55,926 nucleotides of DNA from RGIG1681 sp045650505. GTDB taxonomy: Bacteria; Bacillota; Clostridia; Christensenellales; UBA1242. Both the position numbers and the translations under genes were made by a program. The stretch lies in the NCBI GenBank assembly GCA_045650505.1, contig JAZRRE010000018.1, positions 1 to 55,926 on the forward strand, written 5' to 3'. This document shows positions 14,816 through 23,782 of the stretch, piece after piece; the stretch's first letter is position 1, and every line of letters begins with the position of its first letter. The notes under the pieces were generated by a model that was given only the letters and a program-made list of their open reading frames with translations, did no database searches and was not told where the DNA came from.

Positions 14816-16063
14816 TTATCTTCCAACTGAAGTGTTGTCTTCTTCTCTGTTTTGCAGTTCTTCGATTGGGTGGTCTTTAACTTGATAACGATAATCTTCG
14901 CCATTTTTGGTGATATATTCTTTAATTACCATATGGCTTGGCACTTGATTTTCACTCTTACAAACCTGTTTGTTATATCTTCTAAAGTCAGCTTTTTCAG
15001 GCACTTCTTCCACCTCAATATAACCCTCTCTATCTTTGGTGTAATTCACAGTGTTTTCAATCACATCACGAATATACTCAATGTTGCCTTCAAACTTTAA
15101 TAACTCTGGAAAATCTCCACCACAAGGGAACAAACACTTCCACTCTTTGCCTTCATATTTTTCAAGCATTTCTGCAGCCTTTTGAAGGTGTCCACACTCT
15201 TCTAAATACATTTGCTCATAAATTGCTTTAATATCTTCATCAGTTTCATCAACGTAGCATGAATAATAAAGATAACACTCTGTGTATTCGTGCATAACCC
15301 AATTTTCAAGCCAAGAGCAATTTGTGTCAAGAAGACTTCCATATTCAGTCACATGCTGTTCTTCAATCATTGCAATTTCACTATAAAGTTTTCTTCCAAG
15401 TTCAGATTTGTGAATGTTAGCAATATTCATATAATAATTCATTGTTTGTTGCTCTGCACCTGTGATTATGTTGGTTGTTAGTTTTGTAAATAAATCTGCC
15501 GACATATTGCAAATAAACTTATTAATGCTGTCAAATGGGTGTCTATGCTCTGCAATAGTTGGTCTGCCCGGCATAATTTCAGTATATTTTTTAACAATGT
15601 CTTTCGCAGACTTTCCCTCTTCCATTTCAAGCAAGTTCGCAAAACGATAAAGATGGTCAAAATCTTCAAGAAGTGCAAAGTCTAAAGCACTTTTCACATT
15701 TTCATCTTTAACGTGTTTAGCAAGTATTGCAGTAAGGTCAATCGCAAGTTGTTCATAACTAATTGTTGTCTCTAGGTCAGTTTCATCAATCGGCTTCAAA
15801 CTTGCAATCATTTTTTGCTGTTGTTGTTCGTGTCTTCTAACCTGTGCAAGTTCTCTTCTAATGTCATTATTATTGCAATGTCTATTAAATTGATGCATAA
15901 ACCAATTTGATTCAAACTCTGTGCCATTCATCAAAATTACACGCGTTTTAGTGTATGGGCTGGCAGTGTCTTTATCATAAGGTTTCAAACATAAATTTTT
16001 AAGTTCTCTATAAGTTCCAACCGGAATTGCTCTTTCTTCGTAAAATGGATTAATTTTTTTCAT
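14816..16063 (-). CDS. ferritin-like di-iron four-helix protein, unknown role
   Basis: A 415-residue protein. The core (about residues 95-310) shows helix motifs with spaced Glu and His: LLEDFDHLYRFANLLE, EIAMIEEQHVTEY, HEYTECYLYYSCY and LEECGHLQKAAEML, that is two ExxH motifs plus two more acidic helices, the pattern of a ferritin/rubrerythrin-type di-iron site. N-terminal and C-terminal extensions (about 95 and 100 residues) are hydrophilic and not recognised. The start at MKKINPFYEE is used because AAGGAG lies six bases before this ATG, while the upstream ATG overlaps the site. It is divergent from the unknown gene at 16188. A role in oxidative stress or as a metal oxidase is inference. 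Confidence 0.7.
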   Translation of the reverse strand: MKKINPFYEERAIPVGTYRELKNLCLKPYDKDTASPYTKTRVILMNGTEFESNWFMHQFNRHCNNNDIRRELAQVRRHEQQQQKMIASLKPIDETDLETTISYEQLAIDLTAILAKHVKDENVKSALDFALLEDFDHLYRFANLLEMEEGKSAKDIVKKYTEIMPGRPTIAEHRHPFDSINKFICNMSADLFTKLTTNIITGAEQQTMNYYMNIANIHKSELGRKLYSEIAMIEEQHVTEYGSLLDTNCSWLENWVMHEYTECYLYYSCYVDETDEDIKAIYEQMYLEECGHLQKAAEMLEKYEGKEWKCLFPCGGDFPELLKFEGNIEYIRDVIENTVNYTKDREGYIEVEEVPEKADFRRYNKQVCKSENQVPSHMVIKEYITKNGEDYRYQVKDHPIEELQNREEDNTSVGR

Positions 16064-16129
16064 ATACATCTCCTTGCATTAATCTTTAACATAATAAATA
16101 TTTTTTATACCTTAAAATTTTAACGCATA

Positions 16130-16158
16130 TTGAAACGCAAATTTTCAAGTGATATAAT
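16130..16158 (+). promoter_or_regulatory. promoter of the gene at 16188
   Basis: TTGAAA, 17 bases, then TGA-TATAAT. The start would be near 16165. Confidence 0.75.
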
Positions 16159-16187
16159 TGACTTATCTTACTTGAAGGAGCCTGCTT

Positions 16188-17282
16188 ATGGAATTTCACC
16201 AAATCATATTTCCAGATGACATTTTAGAAGAATGTAGTTTTGGGCAAAGAATCACAAGCGATGCCGAAAACACCACTCACTGGCTTCCACTTGACATCAA
16301 CCACATAAACACAATGCGACCAACTTTTTTATGCTTTGGTGGAATTGCAACAACAAACAGCAGAGATGCTAACTATGTTGCAAAAATGGTTCAAAGAATC
16401 ACCCCAATTGAAGGAAATGCAAATGTCATTTCAATTATTCACAGCCACTATATGGGTGAAAATGCCGCAAGATATTTTGATGAAGACCCGGTAGAATTTG
16501 ACCAAAGAGGAATCCACGAAGCTTTTCAAATTGTTGACGCCATTTTCTTGGAACTTTTAGTTGATAAAAATGGTGACAGACTTATGGTTCAAGACGCCAG
16601 CAAAAATATGCGCAACATAAACATTTTTGCACATTGTTACGGTCACTTTGCAACTGTATCACACCTTGAAAACGCTCTTTCTACCACAATGCAAAGTTTA
16701 TGTTACACCGAAGATGAAATTAATCAAATTCTTCGTGAAATTTTGGTCGTGAGCTATGAATCTGGTCAAATTTATAAATCAAAATTCACAAGCATAAACA
16801 TCAACTCTGTTGCAAGTGAACTTTGGAGAGATGTTGTTTTATCTTTCCCAAAACAAGACTTATCACGTGTTAAAATGCAGGGTGATGAACTTGAAAAGAT
16901 TTTAAATAGCGAAATGTATCACACAAAAAATCCTGAACTTGTTGCTAGATTTTTAAATAATAATAAATATGCAATGTATCAAGACGGAAACAATATCGAT
17001 ATTTACACAAACGGACTCACACTTGATGGCTCTGACCATGACCTTTCAACCATTTACAGACACATTGACGGAAGAATGAGTTATTACACCAACGAAACCG
17101 GAAGTGCTGTTTCAGACACCATTGGTGCAGTGTTAAATTATGGTCTTCAAAGTTCAATAAAAAATAAAAGAAGATATAACTATATTCCTCTAAACGCAAA
17201 CGAACTTTTTGATATTTGTTCAAACAAAATGCAAATTACAAGAACATATTTTGGAATGGTTGCCGACCTTGATTTCGATTAA
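16188..17282 (+). CDS. unknown protein with alpha/beta-hydrolase-like features
   Basis: A 364-residue cytosolic protein with a GAAGGAG site. I do not recognise the family. Three segments recall an alpha/beta hydrolase: RPTFLCFGGIATTN (strand with a GG oxyanion-like turn, near residue 45), NVISIIHSHYMGE, and NINIFAHCYGHFATVSH near residue 145, where A-H-C-Y-G would be a nucleophile elbow with Cys instead of Ser. A later strand ILVVSYES and an HD-rich C-terminal half follow (GLTLDGSDHDLSTIYRH). It is divergent from the ferritin-like gene. The hydrolase reading is tentative. Confidence 0.6.
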   Translation: MEFHQIIFPDDILEECSFGQRITSDAENTTHWLPLDINHINTMRPTFLCFGGIATTNSRDANYVAKMVQRITPIEGNANVISIIHSHYMGENAARYFDEDPVEFDQRGIHEAFQIVDAIFLELLVDKNGDRLMVQDASKNMRNINIFAHCYGHFATVSHLENALSTTMQSLCYTEDEINQILREILVVSYESGQIYKSKFTSININSVASELWRDVVLSFPKQDLSRVKMQGDELEKILNSEMYHTKNPELVARFLNNNKYAMYQDGNNIDIYTNGLTLDGSDHDLSTIYRHIDGRMSYYTNETGSAVSDTIGAVLNYGLQSSIKNKRRYNYIPLNANELFDICSNKMQITRTYFGMVADLDFD

Positions 17283-17295
17283 ACGTACACAAAAA

Positions 17296-17322
17296 AACAC
17301 TTGGAAATTCCAAGTGTTTTTC
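17296..17322. terminator. terminator, AACACTTGGAA family copy 1
   Basis: AACACTTGGAA and TTCCAAGTGTT with A and T tracts; near-identical hairpins occur at 26650 and 37289. It lies between convergent genes. Confidence 0.9.
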
Positions 17323-17341
17323 TTTTTCTATTCATTTTTTA

Positions 17342-18106
17342 TTAAACAAAACCACCATCATCTGGGTCAATATCTTCAATCACAACTTTATATGTTTTTT
17401 GTGATTTTTGCACACTTTCTGTGATTTTTGCGGGTTTTTCTTCTATTTTTTGATAATTTTCTGCCATTTTTTGCAATTTTTCTTCTTTAACTTTTTTTGT
17501 TTCAATTTCCACTTTTTCTTCAGTTTCTGTTTCTTCTGCACTTCCTTCTTCTGCAGACTTTTCTTTCTTTCCAAAGTTTAAGCGAATCACTTTATGAAGA
17601 ATGAACACAAACACAAACCCCATAATTCCTTCAAAAACAAGGGTTGCACCAAAGATAATCATAATGATATTTTTGAGTACACTAATATTATAAAGAATTG
17701 CAACTGCAATACCAAGAATTAAAAATAAAATTCCAATTATTAAAGTAATCCACCATTGTTTGTCGCCTGCTTTTTTATCATCAATTGAAGACTTAATAAA
17801 CACTACACCAGAAGCAGCAACAATGAGTCCTAAAATTATAACAAACAATATACCAATAAAAATTAAAAGCAAAGCCAAAACTGTTGCAATTGCACCAAAA
17901 ATAAGTTTTGAATAATCCCTATCTTCCGTGTTTAAAAAACAATAAATAACAATTTCAATAATTCCAAAAGCCAAAAGTGCAAAACATACAACCGTTTGAA
18001 GCATTCCAAGCATTTCTTCTTTAAGTACAATAAACAAAACACCTAAAACAAGAGCAATTGAAGATATGATGATTGCTTTTAACTGTTCTTTTCTAATATC
18101 ATTCAT
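17342..18106 (-). CDS. DUF308 (HdeD-like) membrane protein with charged tail
   Basis: A 254-residue protein. The first 165 residues hold six hydrophobic helices in pairs with the repeated pattern of DUF308/HdeD-type proteins (VLGVLFIVLKEEMLGMLQ and later ILFLILGIAVAILYNISV). The last 90 residues are a Glu/Lys-rich cytosolic tail, probably coiled-coil. The start MNDIRKEQ at 18106 follows AGGAGA; the upstream in-frame extension has no ribosome site. It lies 53 bases downstream of the TtcA-like gene. The function of the family outside enteric acid resistance is unclear. Confidence 0.65.
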   Translation of the reverse strand: MNDIRKEQLKAIIISSIALVLGVLFIVLKEEMLGMLQTVVCFALLAFGIIEIVIYCFLNTEDRDYSKLIFGAIATVLALLLIFIGILFVIILGLIVAASGVVFIKSSIDDKKAGDKQWWITLIIGILFLILGIAVAILYNISVLKNIIMIIFGATLVFEGIMGFVFVFILHKVIRLNFGKKEKSAEEGSAEETETEEKVEIETKKVKEEKLQKMAENYQKIEEKPAKITESVQKSQKTYKVVIEDIDPDDGGFV

Positions 18107-18159
18107 AACAAAATCTCCTACTATGATTTTATCATTTTTTATTTTATCACGCAAGCAGT

Positions 18160-19011
18160 TTATGCGTTATGATTTTCGTTATCATCAAACTGCTCTAAAA
18201 ACGAATGCCTAACGCCATTTTGTTTATATTCAACAAGTGTATCAAGTTGACAGTTTGTAAGTGATTTTAAAATGTGTTCTTCAACATCAGGAATCTCTTT
18301 TTGAAGATTTGCAATAATTTCTTTTGTTTGAAGTCTTGCAGAACTTTCATCACCTTTTGCAAGCCCTGCAGTAAGTTTGCAAGCACACGCAATAAATTCA
18401 AGTTCATTTCTGTCACGCCATTTAATAATGTCACTTTCACCAACATAATAAAGTGGGCGAACAAGTTCCATACCTTCAAAGTTTGTGCTTTTAAGTCTTG
18501 GAAGCATTCCTTGAATTTGCCCACTAAAAAGCATACCCATAACAGTTGTTTCAATCACATCGTTTTTATGATGACCAAGTGCAATCTTGTTGCAACCAAG
18601 TTCTTTTGCCTTTGCGTATAAATAGCCTCTCCTCATTCTTGCACAAAGATAACAAGGATTGCCATCTACCTTTGCTGTCACATCAAAAATATCTGTTTCA
18701 AAAAACTTGATTGGTATGCCAATTTTCTCGGCATTTTCTTCAATTTTTTTACGATTTTTCGCGTTGTATCCAGGGTCCATAGAAATATATTCAATTTCAA
18801 AAGGCACATCGCTAATTTTGTGAAGCATTTGCATAAGTTTTGCAAGAAGCATACTGTCCTTTCCACCAGAAATGCAAACCGCAATCTTGTCACCAGCGTT
18901 AATCATTTTAAACTCTTTAACAGCTTTTATAAACTTTGTCCAAATGCTAGGTCTGAACACTGTGTTTAAACTTCTTTCAATTTCACCAGCTGTGTCTAAT
19001 TTCTTTCGCAT
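18160..19011 (-). CDS. TtcA-family tRNA 2-thiolation ATPase
   Basis: A 283-residue PP-loop ATP pyrophosphatase. The PP-loop CISGGKDSMLLAKL is near residue 44, and the conserved CYLCARMRRGYLY (two Cys, near residue 123) is followed by LGHHKNDVIETTVMGMLFSG and later ACACKLTAG, the cysteines that bind an iron-sulfur cluster in this family. TtcA adds sulfur to a tRNA base (cytidine 32 in characterised members). The ribosome site is AGAGG. The exact nucleotide modified here is not known. Confidence 0.85.
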   Translation of the reverse strand: MRKKLDTAGEIERSLNTVFRPSIWTKFIKAVKEFKMINAGDKIAVCISGGKDSMLLAKLMQMLHKISDVPFEIEYISMDPGYNAKNRKKIEENAEKIGIPIKFFETDIFDVTAKVDGNPCYLCARMRRGYLYAKAKELGCNKIALGHHKNDVIETTVMGMLFSGQIQGMLPRLKSTNFEGMELVRPLYYVGESDIIKWRDRNELEFIACACKLTAGLAKGDESSARLQTKEIIANLQKEIPDVEEHILKSLTNCQLDTLVEYKQNGVRHSFLEQFDDNENHNA

Positions 19012-19090
19012 AATTTACCTCTATAAAACATTATATCACAACAATACTATATCAGCAATAGATTGTTTTTATTTTTGATTTAACACAAAA

Positions 19091-19114
19091 AAATGGGCTA
19101 AAAAGCCCATTTTT
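19091..19114. terminator. terminator of nfnAB
   Basis: ATGGGCT and AGCCCAT with a four-base loop and A7/T5 flanks; downstream of nfnB on the minus strand. Confidence 0.85.
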
Positions 19115-19152
19115 ATATTTTTATGCATAATATTTTAACATATTTTGCGTTT

Positions 19153-20577
19153 TTATTTTGAAGATAAATATTTATCAATCGCATCAGCAGCAACTTTTCC
19201 AGCACCCATTGCAGAGATAACTGTTGCAGCTCCGGTAACAGCATCACCACCAGCATAAACACCTTCTTTAGATGTTTTGCCTGTGTTTTCTTCAATAATA
19301 ATTCCACCCCATTTATTTGTGTCAAGACCTCTTGTTGTTGCCTTGATAAGTGGGTTTGGAGATGTGCCGATAGACATAATTACACTGTCAACTTCAAGTT
19401 CAAATTCACTGCCAGCCACTTCAACAGGTCTGCGTCTTCCTTGTTCATCTGGTTCACCAAGTTCCATTTTAATGCAACGAATTGCACGAACAAAACCATT
19501 TTTAGGGTCACGCTTGTCGTTAGGATTGTTATATCCTAAAACTTCAACAGGATTGTTCAAAAGTTTAAATTCAACACCTTCTTCAATAGCGTGTTCAACT
19601 TCTTCTTTTCTTGCTGGAAGTTCTTCCATTGACCTACGATAAACAATATAAACTTTTTCAGCACCTAAACGAAGTGCAGTTCTTGCAGCATCCATAGCAA
19701 CGTTTCCGCCACCAACAACTGCAACCTTTCCACCTTTCATAATAGGTGTTGTTGCATCAGCTTTATAAGATTTCATAAGGTTTGCACGAGTTAAAAATTC
19801 ATTTGCTGAATAAACACCATTTAAACCTTCACCATTAATGCCCATAAATCTTGGAAGACCAGCACCAGAACCAACAAACACAGCTTCAAAGCCACTTTCA
19901 AAAAGTTCATCGATTGTGAGAGTTTTTCCAATAACGATATTAGTTTCAATTTTAACACCCATTGATTCAAGTTTATCAATTTCTTTTTGAACAATAGACT
20001 TTGGAAGTCTAAATTCAGGAATACCATAAACAAGAACACCACCAGCTTTATGAAGTGCTTCAAACACTGTCACTTTATAACCTTTACGAGCAAGGTCACC
20101 AGCACAAGTTAAACCTGAAGGACCAGAACCAACGACAGCAACTTTGTGTCCATTTGATTTTGGAGCTTTTTCTTTCTTTCCATCATGAGCATTGTGGAAG
20201 TCTGCAACAAATCTCTCAAGTCTGCCGATTCCAACAGGTTCACCCTTGATTCCTCTAACACACTTTGCTTCGCATTGTGTTTCTTGAGGGCAAACTCTTC
20301 CACAAACCGCAGGAAGACTTGAAGTCTCACTAATAATTTGATAAGCGCCTTCAAAATCACCTTCTTTAATCTTTGCAATAAATTCAGGAATTCTAACTTT
20401 AACAGGACAACCTGAAACGCAAGGCATATTAACACAGTTTAAACATCTTTTTGCTTCATCAATAGCAACTGCTTCTTCATAGCCAAGTGCAACTTCTTCA
20501 AAGTTTCTTGCACGAACCTTTGGGTCTTGTGTTGGCATTTCGTTTTTATTCATTTTCATATTTGGAAGTTCAGCCAT
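19153..20577 (-). CDS. nfnB: NfnB-type subunit: NADPH-linked, glutamate synthase small-chain family
   Basis: A 474-residue flavoprotein with two [4Fe-4S] motifs at the N-terminus (CLNCVNMPCVSGCP near residue 45 and CGRVCPQETQCEAKC near 92), an FAD Rossmann motif VAVVGSGPSGLTCAGDLA near 148, an NADP motif VAVVGGGNVAMDAARTAL near 288 and the closing GGDAVTGAATVISAMGAG. Alone it could be a glutamate synthase small chain, but it is preceded after two bases by an NfnA-type gene. The pair matches NADH-dependent reduced ferredoxin:NADP+ oxidoreductase, which couples ferredoxin and NADH to NADPH by flavin bifurcation. No large glutamate synthase chain is present. Confidence 0.88.
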   Translation of the reverse strand: MAELPNMKMNKNEMPTQDPKVRARNFEEVALGYEEAVAIDEAKRCLNCVNMPCVSGCPVKVRIPEFIAKIKEGDFEGAYQIISETSSLPAVCGRVCPQETQCEAKCVRGIKGEPVGIGRLERFVADFHNAHDGKKEKAPKSNGHKVAVVGSGPSGLTCAGDLARKGYKVTVFEALHKAGGVLVYGIPEFRLPKSIVQKEIDKLESMGVKIETNIVIGKTLTIDELFESGFEAVFVGSGAGLPRFMGINGEGLNGVYSANEFLTRANLMKSYKADATTPIMKGGKVAVVGGGNVAMDAARTALRLGAEKVYIVYRRSMEELPARKEEVEHAIEEGVEFKLLNNPVEVLGYNNPNDKRDPKNGFVRAIRCIKMELGEPDEQGRRRPVEVAGSEFELEVDSVIMSIGTSPNPLIKATTRGLDTNKWGGIIIEENTGKTSKEGVYAGGDAVTGAATVISAMGAGKVAADAIDKYLSSK

Positions 20578-20579
20578 TA

Positions 20580-21422
20580 TTATTTAACCCCCTTTTTATA
20601 AAGATTACAAGTTTCTTCATGTTTGTGTCTTTCAAAATCAGCATACATTCTGTTTCTGCTCATCATTTCATCAAAGTCAACTAAATAACCATCAAAATCA
20701 GGTCCATCAACACAAGCAAATTTCATTTGACCATCAACAGAAAGTCTGCAACCACCACACATACCTGTTCCGTCAATCATAATAGGGTTCATTGAAACCA
20801 TACATGGAACATTATATTTTTTAGCTGTTTCAACAACAAACTTCATCATAATAAGAGGCCCAATGGCAAAAATCTTATCAAATTTTTTGCCAGAAGCAAG
20901 CATTTCTTCAAGTGGAACACACACATTTCCTTGTCTGCCATAACTTCCATCATCAGTCATAACCACAAGCTCTTTTGAAGCCTTTTTAAATTCATCTTCT
21001 AAAATCACAAGGTCTTTGTTTCTAAAACCAATAATTGATGTTACATTTGCTTTATCTTTTGCAAACTTTTCAGCAACAGGCATTGCAATTGCACAGCCCA
21101 CACCACCACCAACAACACAAACATTTTTAACACCTTCTGTTTCTGTTGCGTTTCCAAGTGGTCCAACAAAGTCTTGTAAACAGTCACCAACATTTTTATG
21201 CTTTAAAATTTCAGTTGTGCTTCCAACAACCTGAAAAATAATTTTAACTGTTCCCTTCTTTCTATCAAAACCAGCAATGGTGAGTGGAATTCTTTCGCCA
21301 TCTTCATCAGTTCTTAAAATGATAAACTGACCCGGTTCAGCCTTTTTTGCAACGAGCGGTGCTTTAATTTGCATTTCACAAACCGTGTCGTTCAAAAACC
21401 TTTTTTCTAAAATTTCAAACAT
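20580..21422 (-). CDS. nfnA: NfnA-type subunit: ferredoxin-NADP reductase alpha family
   Basis: A 280-residue protein starting MFEILEKRF after AAAGGAG (an upstream in-frame start is not used). It has an FAD-binding barrel (GERIPLTIAGFDR near residue 50), a nucleotide-binding domain (VCVVGGGVGCAIAMPVAEK near 103) and a C-terminal cysteine cluster GMCGGCRLSV...FACVDGP for a [2Fe-2S] centre. It is the NADH-linked partner of NfnB and the two genes form an operon with a terminator at 19091. Related proteins include dihydroorotate dehydrogenase electron transfer subunits and sulfide dehydrogenase SudB; the pairing favours Nfn. Confidence 0.87.
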   Translation of the reverse strand: MFEILEKRFLNDTVCEMQIKAPLVAKKAEPGQFIILRTDEDGERIPLTIAGFDRKKGTVKIIFQVVGSTTEILKHKNVGDCLQDFVGPLGNATETEGVKNVCVVGGGVGCAIAMPVAEKFAKDKANVTSIIGFRNKDLVILEDEFKKASKELVVMTDDGSYGRQGNVCVPLEEMLASGKKFDKIFAIGPLIMMKFVVETAKKYNVPCMVSMNPIMIDGTGMCGGCRLSVDGQMKFACVDGPDFDGYLVDFDEMMSRNRMYADFERHKHEETCNLYKKGVK

Positions 21423-21515
21423 TATAATCTCCTTTTTCATAATATCGCTACTTACATAGTATCATAACTGAAAATTATTTCAAAATATTTAAAATAAATA
21501 ATTTCATTTTTAATG

Positions 21516-21545
21516 TAGACAAATTCAGTTTTTTAATGATATAAT
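21516..21545 (+). promoter_or_regulatory. promoter of the HAD gene
   Basis: TAGACA, 18 bases, then TGA-TATAAT; the start would be near 21552, before ATG 21575. Confidence 0.6.
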
Positions 21546-21574
21546 ACGCTAGCAAACTAGAATTTGGAGATTTT

Positions 21575-22213
21575 ATGATAAAAAATATTATATTTGACTA
21601 TATGGGAGTTCTTGCAAATGTTGATTATAAAGGAATTGCAAAAGAGTTTCCATTAATAGATAAATTCAAAGTATTAAGGATTTTGGTTGGCATTAAAAAG
21701 AATGAAACAATGCATCAAGCATTCAATGATTATCAACTTGGCAAAATCACAGTCGATGACTGCTGTTATGTTGCAAGTGGATTATTTCCAAAATCAGCCC
21801 CTGTGCTTCCTAAACTTTTAGAGAGTATTCCAAACCACATTATTGAAAATCAAGCACTTATTGAGCTTACAAAAAAATTGCACGATGATGGTTTTAAGAT
21901 TATTCTTCTTTCAAACTCAATTCCTGAAACTCAAATAGCTATTCAAAACAGTTCACTTGTTGAAAATTTTGACGGCTTTGTGCTTTCAAACTTGGTTGGA
22001 ATTAAAAAACCAGACACCGAAATTTATCAGCTTGCTTGTGAAACTTATGGTTTAAAAACTGATGAAACTTATATGGTTGATGATAAAATGGAAAACCTTG
22101 TCGGAGCAAAAAAAGCTGGACTCAAAACCATTCATTGTGACAATTTTGACACAATTGCAAAAAGAGTTGGAAGTATATTTTACGCAAACTATGAACCATC
22201 TCAAAAAGAATAA
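21575..22213 (+). CDS. HAD-superfamily hydrolase
   Basis: A 212-residue protein of the haloacid dehalogenase-like family. Motif I is IFDYMGVLA: the first Asp (nucleophile) is present but the second Asp of the usual DxD is Met, as in some YihX/epoxide-hydrolase-like members with D-x-G. Motif II is ILLSNS, motif III IKKPDTEIY, and motif IV YMVDDKMENLVGAKKAG. The alpha-helical cap lies between motifs I and II. The ribosome site is TTGGAGA. Likely a small-molecule phosphatase; substrate unknown. Confidence 0.8.
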   Translation: MIKNIIFDYMGVLANVDYKGIAKEFPLIDKFKVLRILVGIKKNETMHQAFNDYQLGKITVDDCCYVASGLFPKSAPVLPKLLESIPNHIIENQALIELTKKLHDDGFKIILLSNSIPETQIAIQNSSLVENFDGFVLSNLVGIKKPDTEIYQLACETYGLKTDETYMVDDKMENLVGAKKAGLKTIHCDNFDTIAKRVGSIFYANYEPSQKE

Positions 22214-22246
22214 TTTGACAAACTTAATGCAGAGTATTAAACTAAA

Positions 22247-22273
22247 AAGCAGATGAAAAAGCATCTGCTTTTT
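22247..22273 (+). terminator. intrinsic terminator
   Basis: AAGCAGATG and CATCTGCTT with a T5 run; only 14 bases before the next start codon, so it may partly attenuate rather than insulate. Confidence 0.75.
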
Positions 22274-22286
22274 ATTGGAGAAAATT

Positions 22287-22868
22287 ATGATTATTGGAAT
22301 TTGTGGAAAAAGCGGTTCGGGAAAATCAAAAATAGCTGATGATTTATCAAAAGAACTTGGTGCAAATGTTATCAATTTTGACAAAATATCTCACCTTTCA
22401 ATCGAAACCAACAGTTTTAAAGAACTTGTTAAAACAAAAATCAGCGCCGATGTTTTTGACCAAAACGGAAACATTTTAAGAAAAAAACTTGGTGAGGTTG
22501 TTTTTCAAGATAGAGAAAAACTTGACCTTATCAACACCTGCTCTGAAAAAATTATGTGCGAAATCATTGATAAACTTTTAGAAGAACAAAACCAAAAACA
22601 CATCATTTTAGAATACTCACTTCTTCATTTGATGAAATATTTTAATATGTGCAATTTCAAAATTTTGGTAACAGCAAAAGAATCTGTTAGATGTGAAAGA
22701 GTTATGAATCGTGATGGCATTAGCGAAGAATATTTTGCACTCCGCGAAAAAAACTCACCAAACTATATTCCTTCACTTTTTGACACCATTATTGAAAACA
22801 ATACAAACGATGATTATGGATTAAACTTACTTGTAAAAATGATTAAGCAAAAGGAGAATTTATGTTAA
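22287..22868 (+). CDS. dephospho-CoA kinase-like P-loop kinase
   Basis: A 193-residue kinase starting MIIGICGKSGSGKSKIA after TTGGAGA. The P-loop GKSGSGKS is near residue 7. Segments like NGNILRKKLGEVVFQDREKL, VRCERVMNRDG and DTIIENN correspond in order to those of CoaE, which makes CoA from dephospho-CoA. However, the sequence is divergent and the expected HP-containing motif is absent, so a CoaE paralogue with another substrate is possible. The stop overlaps the start of the SDR gene, so the two are translationally coupled. Confidence 0.65.
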   Translation: MIIGICGKSGSGKSKIADDLSKELGANVINFDKISHLSIETNSFKELVKTKISADVFDQNGNILRKKLGEVVFQDREKLDLINTCSEKIMCEIIDKLLEEQNQKHIILEYSLLHLMKYFNMCNFKILVTAKESVRCERVMNRDGISEEYFALREKNSPNYIPSLFDTIIENNTNDDYGLNLLVKMIKQKENLC

Positions 22869-23596
22869 GAAAAACTGCAATAATAACCGGTGCTTTTGGT
22901 GATATTGGAAAAGCAACAGCAAAAAAATTTGCTGCAAACGGATATAATTTAGCACTCACCTATTTAAACTCTTTTGATAATGACTTTTTAAATGAGCTCA
23001 AATCTTTTGGAATAGAAGTTCTTGCCCTTCACTGCGACCAAACAAATGAAAGTGATATAAAGAATTTTGTCAACACAGTTTATAGTGAGTTTGAATATAT
23101 TGATACCGCTGTGCTTTGTGCTGGAAAATCTGAAGAACAAATGCTTTTAGTTGAACGAAAAACCGAAGACATTGACCTTGTTTTAAACACAAATCTTCGC
23201 GGAACAATTCTCTTCTCTAAAGAAATTGGAAAGCGTATGCTTGACAAGAAACACGGAACAATCGAAATCATTTCATCAGTAATGGGACAAACTGGTGGCA
23301 GTTTAGAGGCTGTTTATTCAGCAACAAAAGCCGCCCTTATCAACCTCACAAAATCACTTTCAGTTGAACTTTCACCTTATATTCGAATCAATGCAGTTTC
23401 ACCTGGCTTTATCAAAACAAAAATGACAAGTGATTATAACGAAGAAACAATAAACATCATCAAAAGTGAAACCCCACTCGAAAAACTTGGGCTTCCTGAA
23501 GATGTTGCAAACGCAATTTTCTTCTTATCAAGTGATGAAAGTTCATTTATCACAGGAAGTGAAATAACCGTTTCTGGTGGCGTAATTAAGTTCTAA
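22862..23596 (+). CDS. short-chain dehydrogenase/reductase, FabG-like
   Basis: A 244-residue SDR with the NAD(P) motif TGAFGDIGKATAKKFA (TGxxxGIG with Asp replacing one Gly-adjacent residue), DTAVLCAGKS, the catalytic set NTNLRG (Asn), SSVMG (Ser) and YSATK (Tyr, Lys), and VSPGFIKTKM. It resembles 3-oxoacyl-ACP reductases but these are hard to tell from other SDRs. It overlaps the preceding kinase gene by seven bases and has AAAGGAG inside that gene. Confidence 0.85.
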   Translation: MLRKTAIITGAFGDIGKATAKKFAANGYNLALTYLNSFDNDFLNELKSFGIEVLALHCDQTNESDIKNFVNTVYSEFEYIDTAVLCAGKSEEQMLLVERKTEDIDLVLNTNLRGTILFSKEIGKRMLDKKHGTIEIISSVMGQTGGSLEAVYSATKAALINLTKSLSVELSPYIRINAVSPGFIKTKMTSDYNEETINIIKSETPLEKLGLPEDVANAIFFLSSDESSFITGSEITVSGGVIKF

Positions 23597-23730
23597 AATG
23601 TATAAAAATAAAAATTTAAAACATTTTTTAACATTTTAGTTCTGCAAAAACCGATTTTATTTATAATGTAAAAATCGCGTCATTTTTGCTAATTTTTAAC
23701 AAAAATGCGTTTTTGAGTGTTTTTGACACA

Positions 23731-23763
23731 AAAAAAGAGTGAACCAATGGTCCACTCTTTTTT
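23731..23763. terminator. bidirectional terminator
   Basis: AAAGAGTG and CACTCTTT with an inner ACC/GGT helix, flanked by A and T tracts, between convergent genes. Confidence 0.85.
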
Positions 23764-23782
23764 ATTGGTTAAAATTTAACAA

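Noticed and set aside
19153..21422. Glutamate synthase small chain with an unrelated reductase
   Set aside because: No large glutamate synthase subunit is present, and the two genes are adjacent with the order and domain set of NfnA-NfnB, so the bifurcating transhydrogenase is preferred.
22247..22273. Operon split between HAD and kinase genes taken as certain
   Set aside because: The hairpin is close to the next start codon and could be a partial attenuator, so independence of the two units is not claimed.
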